Shown here piece after piece: positions 33,771-42,173 of a DNA stretch of 64,000 nt; position 1 is the first letter of the stretch; each line of letters starts with the position of its first letter. The notes below the pieces were generated by a model. That model searched no databases and had not been told where the DNA came from. It saw only the letters and a list, made by a program, of their open reading frames with translations. Both the position numbers and the translations under genes were made by a program. The stretch comes from Georgenia_B sunbinii (GTDB taxonomy: Bacteria > Actinomycetota > Actinomycetes > Actinomycetales > Actinomycetaceae). Where the stretch lies: NCBI RefSeq assembly GCF_036421855.1, contig NZ_JAZGOK010000010.1, one strand, 5' to 3'.

Positions 33771-33937
33771 TCAGTTGCGTTGGCGGGCCAGGTGGCCGGC
33801 CGGTGTCTCATCTCGCCAACGTCACCGACAGCAGGGGTACTGACACTTGGCCTGCGCCACTGGATCCAAGGCACTGGTTATCCACAGGAGTGCCCAATCG
33901 CCAGCGGCGCGATCGGCACGACTGCGATCATGTGATC

Positions 33938-35323
33938 GTGAGTGCACCTGACCTGACCGCGGAGATGATGCGGAACTTTCGTGGTTCGGGAGCGGAGAAG
34001 TTCACGACCATCTTGCTGGGAGCCGGCGCATCGACGTCGTCAGGCTTGCCGGACTGGGACGAGTTCGCCGCTCGACTCCTCGTGACGAGCGGCTCAGTGA
34101 CGACATCGGAGGCCGCCCGTGTGCTCGTGGCTCACCAGGACCCCCTCCTTGTCGCCGAGGCTGCACACGCCGCGGCCGGCGACCGATGGAACCGGGTGTT
34201 GCAACGATCGCTCTACGAAGGTGTCGAAACTCTTGACCCTTCTCCGTTGCATCTCGCGGCGGCGGGTCACTTGCTAACCGGCGATCCTGCTGACTCACGC
34301 CTCGTCACCTTGAACTTCGATGTACTGCTCGAACAAGCGATCGAGATGGACGGGGGCCGTGCGCAGGCGCGAGTCGATGGCGAGACGACGGATTCGGCCT
34401 ACGAAGTCCACCATCTCCACGGAATAATTACGCCGTCGAAGGCCGAGCAGGTAGTGCTACGGCTCACTGACTTTACTGACCTCCTCAGTTCTGCTCATTC
34501 GTGGCAGCTTGACTATCTTCAGGAATCTATCGACAAGGGTGCGCTCGTGATTGCCGGGACGTCATATCGCGACCCAGACCTGCGTCAGTGGTTGCAGGCG
34601 ATCCTTCCCGGTCGGCCCGACGGGCACGCCGCCGTGGTACTCCTTGCGAGACAGGGATTCTCATTGACGAAAGACCAGTTTCAAGCCGTGCAACACGCTC
34701 TGGTGTCGCAGTGGGAGGCGATCGGCATGCGTCCGGTGCTCCTGGAGGATCACGCCGATGCCGCTCAGATCATCCGCGAGCTACGGCACGTGAATACTCC
34801 AGGATATGTTGCTCCGCAGGAGCGGGCTCGCACCATTTGGCGATCTCATACGGACCGTTTCCTTCGGCTCCAGACGGAGTACGCGGATCTGCTTGCTGGC
34901 GACGCGGACGTCCTTCGGGATGCGTTGGCGACCGAGCGGATGAATCTGACGTTATGGCTCGCCGACGGCGAGGGGAACCTTGCTCGGTGGGCGACACAGG
35001 ATCGCTACTACCGCGGGGTGACAGACTTGCGAATGGTGGAGACGGGCCATGACAGCCGTTGGATCGCCGGCAAGGCGCTAGCTTCGGAGGAGATCCTGTT
35101 CCAAGACATCGAAGGGGGCTCGACCGGGCGCTGGCGGTCCGTCCTCGCGCTTCCGATCCCGGTAGGTCACCCCACCTGGCCCACGATGGTCACCGGGGTG
35201 GTCAGCATCGGTCTGCCGGAACACGCGGGTGACTACGAGGACTCGAAGTTCCTGTGGGGCGACGCCCTGCTGACCCTCGGCGACAACTGGGGACGGCGGC
35301 TTGTCGACGCCACTTCCTGGTAG
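33938..35323 (+). CDS. SIR2-family protein with a C-terminal GAF-like domain
   Basis: This protein of about 461 residues has an N-terminal SIR2-type NAD-binding domain: GAGAS (28-32), TLNFD with Asn126 and Asp128, and HHLHG with candidate catalytic His161. The zinc-finger of classical sirtuins is not seen. This fits the SIR2-like NAD-consuming enzymes known from prokaryotic defence and Argonaute-linked systems (family knowledge). A C-terminal part (about 300-455) reads like a GAF sensor (LTLWLADGEGNLARWA, MVTGVVSIGLPE). Start is uncertain: GTG 33932, GTG 33938 or ATG 33965, none with a good ribosome binding site. An inverted repeat CGATCA-TG-TGATCG lies at the start. A 56-residue basic protein gene follows at 33 bp. 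Confidence 0.8.
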   Translation: MSAPDLTAEMMRNFRGSGAEKFTTILLGAGASTSSGLPDWDEFAARLLVTSGSVTTSEAARVLVAHQDPLLVAEAAHAAAGDRWNRVLQRSLYEGVETLDPSPLHLAAAGHLLTGDPADSRLVTLNFDVLLEQAIEMDGGRAQARVDGETTDSAYEVHHLHGIITPSKAEQVVLRLTDFTDLLSSAHSWQLDYLQESIDKGALVIAGTSYRDPDLRQWLQAILPGRPDGHAAVVLLARQGFSLTKDQFQAVQHALVSQWEAIGMRPVLLEDHADAAQIIRELRHVNTPGYVAPQERARTIWRSHTDRFLRLQTEYADLLAGDADVLRDALATERMNLTLWLADGEGNLARWATQDRYYRGVTDLRMVETGHDSRWIAGKALASEEILFQDIEGGSTGRWRSVLALPIPVGHPTWPTMVTGVVSIGLPEHAGDYEDSKFLWGDALLTLGDNWGRRLVDATSW

Positions 35324-35355
35324 ATCACGACTAGACTCTAGATGAGGAGGGCACT

Positions 35356-35526
35356 ATGGCGGACGGGATCAAGAAGAGCACGTTCCAGAATCTCGGCGGC
35401 GGCACCTACCGGGTTACGGGCGTCATGCGGCGCAGCGCCACCACGGGGCGCTTCATCACCGCAGGTCGGCCGGCCTCGGCAAAGAAGTCGACGGCAGTGC
35501 CAGCCAAGGGATCCAAGGAGCGCTGA
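35356..35526 (+). CDS. Small basic protein partnered with the SIR2-GAF gene
   Basis: This 56-residue protein begins MADGIKKSTFQNLGGGTYRV and ends AKGSKER. AGGAGG lies 5 bases before the ATG. It has about 12 Lys/Arg and only two acidic residues, a GGGTYRVTGVMRR core followed by TTGRFITAG, and no cysteines or membrane segment. It lies 33 bp behind the SIR2-type gene, and a decayed second copy keeps the same order (20881). That makes the two genes a module. A role as partner, inhibitor or nucleic-acid-binding peptide is possible; none is shown. Confidence 0.7.
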   Translation: MADGIKKSTFQNLGGGTYRVTGVMRRSATTGRFITAGRPASAKKSTAVPAKGSKER

Positions 35527-35547
35527 GCTTGAGGCCAGCGGTGGCCG

Positions 35548-37434
35548 TCAGCTTTCGACGGCCCCGAGCCTCGTGACGGTCTGGTCACCGGGGACGAAGC
35601 TTCCGTCGGACCGAAGGTGACCCACGTGCCACTCCCGGCCGGTTCCGGCGGCCGGTACAAGTTGGACCGTCGACGCCTCGGCTGTCACGTCGAGCGTGGC
35701 AGCTGCCTGCACGACCGACTCCGCTCCGGAATACACCTGAACCGTCAGGTCGATGCCACCGGGGGCCGGGAGCAGTGTGAGCTCCTCCGGTCCGCCGTTA
35801 CGCGTGTCGCGCTTGAGGCGTCCCCAGGGCTCGCTCAGGTTGATGAACGAGATGCGCTCGTCGGTGGCGAGCCGGCGGGCGTGCAGGTCGAGGTCGTGCA
35901 CCGCCGGGTCCCACCGCAGCGAGAACCGGATGCCGTCGGTGTCGGCCACGACGCCCGGGACGGCGGTTCCTGCCAACGGTCGCGCGGCGTCGGACGGCTG
36001 GGACGGCGGTGGCGGTGGCGGGGGAAGGATCTCGGTGACGGCGGCGCGAAACGACTCGCAACGAGACCCGACGGTAGGTCGTACGTGGGCAAAGGCCGCG
36101 ACCCGGTCCACGTCCTCCTCCCGAGTCAGGGTGGTGACCCGTGGGCTGAGCGGCCCGTGCGCAACGAGCAGAACGGTGGCCGACGGCAGCGAGTGCGCGT
36201 AGTCGCGCAGCGCCAGGCCGGGGTTCCGCAGCGCTGACCGCAGGTACTGCTTCACCTCGACGGCGAGGACGGCACCTGCCGGGGCGCCGGCGGCCGGATC
36301 GAGGAAGACGTAGTCCGGCTGGATGGCGTTCGTCCGGCCCTTGCCAGCGAGGTCAGCGGCTGCCGAGCGCAGCTCGCTCCACAGCTCGACCCGGCGAGGG
36401 CCGCCGTCGTCTCCTGCGACATCGAGCATGGCGATCCTGGTGGCCGAGAACGGGAACCGGATCGCGCCGTCGACGACGTCGATCTCCAGCCGGCCTGGCA
36501 GCGCCGCGTCGAGCTGCGTCAGAATCCAGGCTGCGTACAGCTCGTGCCGGCGTCCCCACGACGGCAGCGACAGCACGTCGGCGAGAGCGGCAGCCATCTC
36601 GTCGGCCGGCGACTCCACCCAGAACCTGTCCAGCCACCTCGCCGTGGCTTGCAGCTTCCCTGGTGCCGGTGGGCTGCCCTGCCGGCTGACCTCGGCCAGC
36701 CCGTGCACCGCCTTCATCTGGGACGCCGGCCAGTGGTCGGTCGCTGCCTGAGCGAGATCGACATGGATCTGGGGTGCGTCATCACGGGGCGTGGGTACCG
36801 AGAAGGGATCGTCGGCGACGGACCTGAGGACGTCTCGGCAGGTGATGGCCAGGTGCCACCAGTCGTCGATGACCGCATCGACCTCCGGCAGGCCGGTCGT
36901 GCCCGGGTGAGCCACGGCGTCGTCGTCGGCCCAGACGACGTCGTTGTCGAGAGAGGTGACCGCGCGGGAGAGCTCAGTCTCTACCTGCTCCAGCCGGCGC
37001 AGCGGACTCTCGAAGGCGCGCGACCGCGGGAACACCAGCCGCGGCAGCCGCCGAGCCGCCTCCTCGACGGTCTCGACCTGGGTACGGAACGCGGCCAGCG
37101 AGTCGTCGACCACGTTCCCGTCCTCGAACTCGTACTGGATACGAAGGTTGCCGCCGGTGGCCTGGGTGGCCCCGACGCGGGCGTACAGGTCCAGCAGGTC
37201 CCGCATCATCCCGGCGAAAGAGCTGATGAGCGGCACGACCGCCCGGATGAGGTCACGCGCGCTGGCGACCGACTCCTCGAGCGCGGCACCGACGTCGGGC
37301 ACGGTCATGTTCGTGGCCCGGGCGACGAGCGGATTGACGGCGTCGAGCAGGTCGGTGTCGTAGTCGCCGGGACGGATGACGCCCTCGTCGACCCAGCGGC
37401 GCCACAGCTCCGCGGCGCGCGATACATCTGCCAT
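35548..37434 (-). CDS. Putative PD-(D/E)XK nuclease with a C-terminal beta domain
   Basis: This 628-residue protein belongs to no family I can name. Residues 1-270 are helical. The centre carries a restriction-endonuclease-like signature: Glu298 in RRHELYAAWIL, Asp374 in IQPDYVFLD, and Glu393/Lys395 in AVEVKQYL. That gives the D-X18-E-X-K pattern of PD-(D/E)XK nucleases. A proline-rich linker (about 472-482) leads to a C-terminal domain with FSLRWDPAVHDLDLHAR, similar to DUF2135-type beta domains. The gene runs tail-to-tail with the SIR2 module, 22 bp apart, and diverges from the TRAP operon. Function in DNA restriction or repair is inference. Confidence 0.75.
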   Translation of the reverse strand: MADVSRAAELWRRWVDEGVIRPGDYDTDLLDAVNPLVARATNMTVPDVGAALEESVASARDLIRAVVPLISSFAGMMRDLLDLYARVGATQATGGNLRIQYEFEDGNVVDDSLAAFRTQVETVEEAARRLPRLVFPRSRAFESPLRRLEQVETELSRAVTSLDNDVVWADDDAVAHPGTTGLPEVDAVIDDWWHLAITCRDVLRSVADDPFSVPTPRDDAPQIHVDLAQAATDHWPASQMKAVHGLAEVSRQGSPPAPGKLQATARWLDRFWVESPADEMAAALADVLSLPSWGRRHELYAAWILTQLDAALPGRLEIDVVDGAIRFPFSATRIAMLDVAGDDGGPRRVELWSELRSAAADLAGKGRTNAIQPDYVFLDPAAGAPAGAVLAVEVKQYLRSALRNPGLALRDYAHSLPSATVLLVAHGPLSPRVTTLTREEDVDRVAAFAHVRPTVGSRCESFRAAVTEILPPPPPPPSQPSDAARPLAGTAVPGVVADTDGIRFSLRWDPAVHDLDLHARRLATDERISFINLSEPWGRLKRDTRNGGPEELTLLPAPGGIDLTVQVYSGAESVVQAAATLDVTAEASTVQLVPAAGTGREWHVGHLRSDGSFVPGDQTVTRLGAVES

Positions 37435-37567
37435 CGGTCGTCCTCGGTCGGCGTTGCCGGTCGTTGTCAGTATGCCTGGGCGGACTCCTGCCGCGCCGAG
37501 CCGGAGCCCGAGGTCCGTCGACAGATGTCAGGCCGTCGACAGAGTCCGTGCACTCGAAGTCTTGACG

Positions 37568-37581
37568 TGCAAGCGCTTGCA
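37568..37581 (+). promoter_or_regulatory. LacI-type operator before dctP
   Basis: TGCAAGCGCTTGCA is a perfect 14-bp palindrome of the classic LacI/GalR-family type with central CG. It lies right after a -35-like TTGACG (37562-37567) and 38 bp before the TRAP binding-protein start. The LacI gene at 43311 in the same cluster is the likely regulator. Confidence 0.8.
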
Positions 37582-37619
37582 TGTCAGTGTGCCGAACACC
37601 CAACAAGGAGGTAGGGACA

Positions 37620-38675
37620 ATGCGACGACTGAAGGTCCTGACAGTAGCGACCGCGGGCGCACTCGCCCTGACCGGCTGTGGCTTCCTGACCGGTTCGGAC
37701 GGCGGCGGCGGCAGCTATGACGCGGACGGAGCACAGTGCGAACCGCAATCGATCCGAGTCGCGATGATCCGTACCGCCAACGACCCGGGCACGATTGCGG
37801 CCCAGGAGCTGGCGGAGCGCGTCGCCGAACGTACCGATGGCGACCTGGATATCCAGATCTTCCCGGACAGTCAGCTCGGCGACATGAACGATGCTTACGC
37901 GGGGGTCGCGAGCGGGGAGATCGACGTCTACTACGAGACCATCTCCACGTACTCCGCGCTGGCCGGCGCCGAGGCATTCACCGCCCTGACCGTGCCGTTC
38001 CTGTGGGACAGCTATGAGCAGTTCAAGGCGGTACTGGACACCGAGGAGTTCGCCGAGCTCTTCGACGAGGCCGCCGAGGCAACCGGTGTGCGGGTTGTCG
38101 AGGCGTCGGGGGACAACGAGCCCCGGGCCTTGACCGCTAGCCGCCCCGTGGAGACGCCGGCGGACATGGAGGGCCTGAAGATCAGGATCGCCGATGCTCC
38201 GATCCCGCAGGCATTCGCTGTCGCGCTCGGCGCTCAGCCTCAGGTCATCGCCCTGTCCGACCTCTACTTCTCGCTGCGCCAGGGAGTCGTGGACGCTCAG
38301 GAGACCGGCTCGATCGCCGTCGTCAACAACAGCATCTTCGAGGTCCAGGACTACTACATGCCTACGGACTACATCCGGGACGTGCGCGCGTGGTACTTCA
38401 ACGACGACCTCTGGCAGGGCTTGTGCGACGACCACCGCACGATCCTCGAGGAGGAGATGGAGCAGGCAGGTGAGGACGTCACCGAGGCCACCCGAGCCGA
38501 GATCGACTCCGCGATGGAGGTGATCGAGGAGAACATGACCGTGGTCGATGTGGACATCGATGCCTTCCGTGAGGCGCTCGACGGCGAGTTCGACCAGTTC
38601 GACGGCGAGATGTGGCCCGAGGGCACCCTCGACATGGTGCAGGAGCTGGCTGCGGAGCACGCGGACGCCAGCTGA
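37620..38675 (+). CDS. TRAP transporter substrate-binding lipoprotein (DctP family)
   Basis: This 351-residue binding protein has lipobox LALTGC (Cys20). DctP-family features include ADMEGLKIRI (the Arg that usually binds the ligand carboxylate) and GVVDAQETGSIAVVNNS. The ATG at 37620 lies behind AAGGAGGT. TRAP systems import organic acids and some acidic or amino sugars using an ion gradient. The downstream NagA/NagB-type enzymes suggest an amino-sugar-derived ligand here. A long hairpin follows the gene before the permease subunits. Confidence 0.92.
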   Translation: MRRLKVLTVATAGALALTGCGFLTGSDGGGGSYDADGAQCEPQSIRVAMIRTANDPGTIAAQELAERVAERTDGDLDIQIFPDSQLGDMNDAYAGVASGEIDVYYETISTYSALAGAEAFTALTVPFLWDSYEQFKAVLDTEEFAELFDEAAEATGVRVVEASGDNEPRALTASRPVETPADMEGLKIRIADAPIPQAFAVALGAQPQVIALSDLYFSLRQGVVDAQETGSIAVVNNSIFEVQDYYMPTDYIRDVRAWYFNDDLWQGLCDDHRTILEEEMEQAGEDVTEATRAEIDSAMEVIEENMTVVDVDIDAFREALDGEFDQFDGEMWPEGTLDMVQELAAEHADAS

Positions 38676-38685
38676 CACCGCGCAT

Positions 38686-38726
38686 GGCGAGCGGGCCCCG
38701 ATGTCGGGGGCCGGGGCCCGCTCGCC
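38686..38726 (+). terminator. Intercistronic hairpin between binding protein and permeases
   Basis: Arms at 38686-38699 and 38713-38726 (GGCGAGCGGGCCCC and its complement) form a 14-bp GC stem with a 13-nt loop. It lies between the dctP-type gene and a second LacI operator, so it may end a binding-protein-only transcript. Confidence 0.65.
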
Positions 38727-38774
38727 GGCCGGCAGTCCTGCCCGTCGCAGCCCCGGGACAACGACACCGCCACT

Positions 38775-38786
38775 GCAAGCGCTTGC
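38775..38786 (+). promoter_or_regulatory. Second LacI-type operator, before dctQ
   Basis: GCAAGCGCTTGC (38775-38786) is identical to the core of the operator at 37568. It stands 26 bp before the dctQ GTG, suggesting a second regulated promoter for the permease and enzyme genes or a looping partner of the first site. Confidence 0.75.
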
Positions 38787-38812
38787 GCAAAGTCCGACCG
38801 TTAGGAGACGAA

Positions 38813-39352
38813 GTGGACTCCGAAGTGCCTGGCCCCACCGGCCCAGGGCGCACGAGGCGTGAAACCCTCGTCAGACGCATCTCGCACGGGCTTGCCGCCC
38901 TCGCCGGCGCCCTGCTGCTCGTGCTCTTCCTGGTGAACGTCCTTCAGATCGGCGCTCGGCCGCTCATGGGTGGCTGGATCTGGGTCAATGACCTCAGCCG
39001 ACTACTGGTCACCTGGGTGATCATGCTCGGCGCCTCAGCGGCGGTCGGGCTGCGCGAACACCTCATCGTCGACTTCGTGGTGGAGCGCGCGCCGGAGAAG
39101 TTTCGCGCAGTGTCCGCCTACTTCACACGCGCCGCAGAGATCGGGATCGGTTTCATCCTCCTGGTCTCCGGCGTCGTCGTCGGGATGGAACGCATGAACA
39201 TCCAGTACATCCAGCTCGGGATTCCCACCGGATATGCCTACCTGGCTGTCCCGGCCGTCGGATTCTTCATGGTGCTGTTCGGTCTGCTCATGAACATCCG
39301 TCCACCCGAGTCCGCACCGACCGTGGCTGCCGAAGGAGGTGACGCACGATGA
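38813..39352 (+). CDS. TRAP transporter small permease (DctQ family)
   Basis: This 179-residue protein has four transmembrane helices, the usual size and topology of DctQ. It contains the moderately conserved WVNDLSRLLVTWVIMLGAS segment (W-E-x-x-R-type region). GTG 38813 lies five bases behind AGGAG. Its stop overlaps the dctM-type start (ATGATG). Confidence 0.9.
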   Translation: MDSEVPGPTGPGRTRRETLVRRISHGLAALAGALLLVLFLVNVLQIGARPLMGGWIWVNDLSRLLVTWVIMLGASAAVGLREHLIVDFVVERAPEKFRAVSAYFTRAAEIGIGFILLVSGVVVGMERMNIQYIQLGIPTGYAYLAVPAVGFFMVLFGLLMNIRPPESAPTVAAEGGDAR

Positions 39353-40638
39353 TGGAAATCGCTGTGCTCTTCGTCGTGATGTTCCTGCTGATGGCGCTGG
39401 GTTCGCCCATCTTCCTCGCGATGCTCATCGCGGTGCTCGTCACGCTGGTCCTCGGAGATTTCGGCTCGGCCACCGCACTGCCCACCCAGATGGCTGCCGG
39501 CGTCGACTCCTACGAGCTGCTCGCCATCCCGTTCTTCATCCTCATGGGCTCGCTCATGTCCAAGGCCGGCTTGACGGAGCGGATCGTGGCATTCCTCATG
39601 TACTTCATCGGGGGAATCAAGGGCGGCCTGGCGCACACGGTCATCGGGGCGAGCGCCTTTGCCTCCTCGGTCAGTGGTTCCGCACCGGCCGCCGCGTCGA
39701 TGATCGGCTCGGCGATGCTGCCGATGATGCGGCGCTCGGGATACCGCCAGGAGTTCTCCGCAGCGGTGGTCGCGTCCTCGGCAGTACTCGGCCCCGTGAT
39801 CCCGCCGAGCGTGCCGATGGTGTTCGTCGCCCTCGTCACCTCGTTGTCGGTCGGGCAGCTGTTCATCGCGGGCCTCGGGCCAGGCATCCTGCTCATCGTC
39901 GGCCTGATCGCCGTCGTGGTCCTCCGCAGCCGCGGGACCGAGCGGATCCCGGACACCGAGGCGGTCAACCCGTACCGGAAGGATGGCCTGCTCGCCGTCA
40001 CCCTTCGGGCGCTGCCCGCGCTGCTCACCCCGGTGCTCATCCTCGTCGGCGTGATCGGCGGATTCGCGACCGTCACCGAGATCTCCATCCTCGCCTCGGC
40101 GTACGTGCTGCTGCTCGGCCTCATCTACCGGACGCTGAACCTGCGGTCGACCTTCGACGTATTCACGCACACCGCGCTGTTCTCCGCGACCATCATGATG
40201 ATCTTCGCTGCCGTCGGGGGGTTCACCTACATCGTGGCGCTGACCCGCCTCGGGACGCGCATCGACGCCTTCGTGAAGGACGCCGGCCTGGGAGTGTTCA
40301 CGTTCCTGCTGCTCACCATGCTGTTCTTCCTGGTGCTCGGCATGGTCATGGACGCCATCCCGGCGATCCTCATCTTCGTACCGGTGCTGCTACCCACCGC
40401 GATCGCGCTGGGGATCGACCCGATCCACTACTCGGCGATGATCGTCGTCAACCTCATGGTCGGGCTGATCACCCCTCCGGTGGGCGCCCTGCTCTTCGTC
40501 ACGACGAAGCTCGCCAGGGTCTCCTTCGTGCCGCTGGTCAAGGAGGCGGCGCCCTTCATCACCGTCTACATGGTGGTGGTCATCCTCACGACCTTCATTC
40601 CGGCTCTCACCATCGGGCTACCGGGCCTGCTCTTCTGA
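39349..40638 (+). CDS. TRAP transporter large permease (DctM family)
   Basis: This 429-residue permease has about 12 hydrophobic segments. Family landmarks are ASAFASSVSGSAPAAASMIG, VLGPVIPPSVPMVF, and near the end VNLMVGLITPPVGALLFVTT. It couples substrate movement to an ion gradient with the DctP and DctQ subunits. Two ATG codons in a row (39349 and 39352) are possible starts. Confidence 0.94.
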   Translation: MMEIAVLFVVMFLLMALGSPIFLAMLIAVLVTLVLGDFGSATALPTQMAAGVDSYELLAIPFFILMGSLMSKAGLTERIVAFLMYFIGGIKGGLAHTVIGASAFASSVSGSAPAAASMIGSAMLPMMRRSGYRQEFSAAVVASSAVLGPVIPPSVPMVFVALVTSLSVGQLFIAGLGPGILLIVGLIAVVVLRSRGTERIPDTEAVNPYRKDGLLAVTLRALPALLTPVLILVGVIGGFATVTEISILASAYVLLLGLIYRTLNLRSTFDVFTHTALFSATIMMIFAAVGGFTYIVALTRLGTRIDAFVKDAGLGVFTFLLLTMLFFLVLGMVMDAIPAILIFVPVLLPTAIALGIDPIHYSAMIVVNLMVGLITPPVGALLFVTTKLARVSFVPLVKEAAPFITVYMVVVILTTFIPALTIGLPGLLF

Positions 40639-40669
40639 TCGCGACACCGCGACAACGAAAGGAACGACA

Positions 40670-41416
40670 ATGCTCAACACGTACTACGACTACGTCACGT
40701 CCATGCTGGGACAGGTCATCGAGGTCAACAGCGAGGTATTGCCACGGGTCATCGACGAGACCGCACGGCGCGTCCAGGAAGACAAGCTCATCTACGTGTA
40801 CGGCCCCGGTGGCCACGCCAACATCGCCAGCCAGGAGGCGTTCTTCCGGGCCGGCGGCTTGATGAACATCGCCGCCATCCTCGACGAGGGCACCATGCTC
40901 TCCAGCGGTGCGCTGCGATCGATGTCCATGGAGCGCACACCCGGCTACGGCCGGATCGTCATCGACAACTCCGGACTGGGCGAGGGAGACCTCATCCTCG
41001 TCGTCAACTCGTACGGGATGAACTCCGCGGTGATCGACTCGACGATGCGCGCCAAGGAGCTGGGGGCCACCGTCGTCGGCGTCAGCTCCCGTCAGCACGC
41101 CGAGACCATCGCACCCGACCACCCCGCCCGTCACCCCTCCAAGCAGAACCTGCACGATCTGGCCGACCTGTTCCTCGACTCTCTCGTGCCGGTGGGCGAT
41201 GCGGTCATCACCTTCGACGGCGACGTGCCGAACGCTGGGGCGGTGTCCACTTTCGCCAACGCCTTCCTCATGAACGCCATCCAGATGCTCACGATCGAGC
41301 GCGTCCTGGCCGAGGGCGGTCGCCCGGCCGTGTGGACCAGCGGGAACGCACCGGGCGGCGATGCGGCGAATGCCAAGCTCGTCGACCGGTTCAAGGGCCG
41401 TATCCGTTACCTCTGA
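40670..41416 (+). CDS. SIS-domain sugar isomerase-like protein
   Basis: This 248-residue SIS-fold protein is of the UPF0309 / sugar-isomerase-domain type. Visible features are YGPGGHANIASQEAFFRAGG in the first part and NSYGMNSAVIDSTMRAKELG with SSRQHAET in the phosphosugar-binding part. SIS domains bind or isomerise phosphosugars. Between TRAP permease and NagB it probably handles an aminosugar phosphate or acts as a regulator (inference). Ribosome binding site GAAAGGA precedes the ATG. Confidence 0.85.
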   Translation: MLNTYYDYVTSMLGQVIEVNSEVLPRVIDETARRVQEDKLIYVYGPGGHANIASQEAFFRAGGLMNIAAILDEGTMLSSGALRSMSMERTPGYGRIVIDNSGLGEGDLILVVNSYGMNSAVIDSTMRAKELGATVVGVSSRQHAETIAPDHPARHPSKQNLHDLADLFLDSLVPVGDAVITFDGDVPNAGAVSTFANAFLMNAIQMLTIERVLAEGGRPAVWTSGNAPGGDAANAKLVDRFKGRIRYL

Positions 41417-41432
41417 GCACTAGGTGGACACC

Positions 41433-42173
41433 ATGCTTGACCTCATTCGCAACCGCACTCATGCCGAGCTCGGCACGGCCGGAGCCAGGATCGCCGCAGA
41501 GGCGATCTCCCGGGCACACGAGCAGGGCCGCGAGGCCACGGTCCTTCTCGCGGCGGCCCCCAGCCAGCTGCCGGTGCTCCAGGCACTCACCGGCGCCGAC
41601 ATCCACGCCCGACCGGTGCGCTACTTCCACATGGACGAGTACGTGGGCCTGGAGCCCGGTGCGCCCCAAGCGTTCGGGAGGTGGCTCGAGGACAACTACT
41701 TCGCGCGCCTGCCCGAGGGGAACCGGGCGACCTTCGAGCGGATCCCGGCCTCCGGGGCGCCGCAGGAGACAGCGTCGGCCTACGCCGCGGCCCTGCCGAC
41801 CGGCGACTTCGACCTCGTGCTGTGCGGCATCGGTATCAACGGCCACCTCGCGTTCAACGACCCGGGAGCCGACCTCGAGGATCCCGAGCCGGTGCGGTAC
41901 ATCGAGCTTGCCGAGGCCTCGCGAGCACAGCAGGTCGACGAGGGACTGTTCCCGGCCCTGACGGCTGTGCCCCGGTATGCCATCACCCTCACCGTCCCCC
42001 GGATGCTGGCCTCGCGTACTGTCGTGTGCTCGGTCCTCGGGGCCGCCAAGGCGGAGGCGATGAAGGCGATGCTGGAGAGTGCGGTGACCAGCCAGGTGCC
42101 GGCGACGGCGCTGAAGAACCACTCGGACGTCACCGTGGTGGCTGACCTGGAGGCGCTGAGCCGTGTCGACTGA
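41433..42173 (+). CDS. nagB: Glucosamine-6-phosphate deaminase (NagB family)
   Basis: This 246-residue isomerase/deaminase converts glucosamine-6-phosphate to fructose-6-phosphate and ammonia in characterised NagB. The substrate loop GIGINGHLAFNDPG, catalytic region FHMDEYVGL and ALKNHSDV are all present. I choose ATG 41433, five bases behind AGGTGG, over GTG 41424. The C terminus overlaps the nagA-type gene by 11 bp. Some homologues use other aminosugar phosphates. Confidence 0.88.
   Translation: MLDLIRNRTHAELGTAGARIAAEAISRAHEQGREATVLLAAAPSQLPVLQALTGADIHARPVRYFHMDEYVGLEPGAPQAFGRWLEDNYFARLPEGNRATFERIPASGAPQETASAYAAALPTGDFDLVLCGIGINGHLAFNDPGADLEDPEPVRYIELAEASRAQQVDEGLFPALTAVPRYAITLTVPRMLASRTVVCSVLGAAKAEAMKAMLESAVTSQVPATALKNHSDVTVVADLEALSRVD

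Noticed and set aside
33938..35323. Assigning the SIR2 protein to a named defence system
   Set aside because: Only the SIR2 domain is shared with those systems; the GAF-like domain and small partner do not match one I can name, so I left it unassigned.
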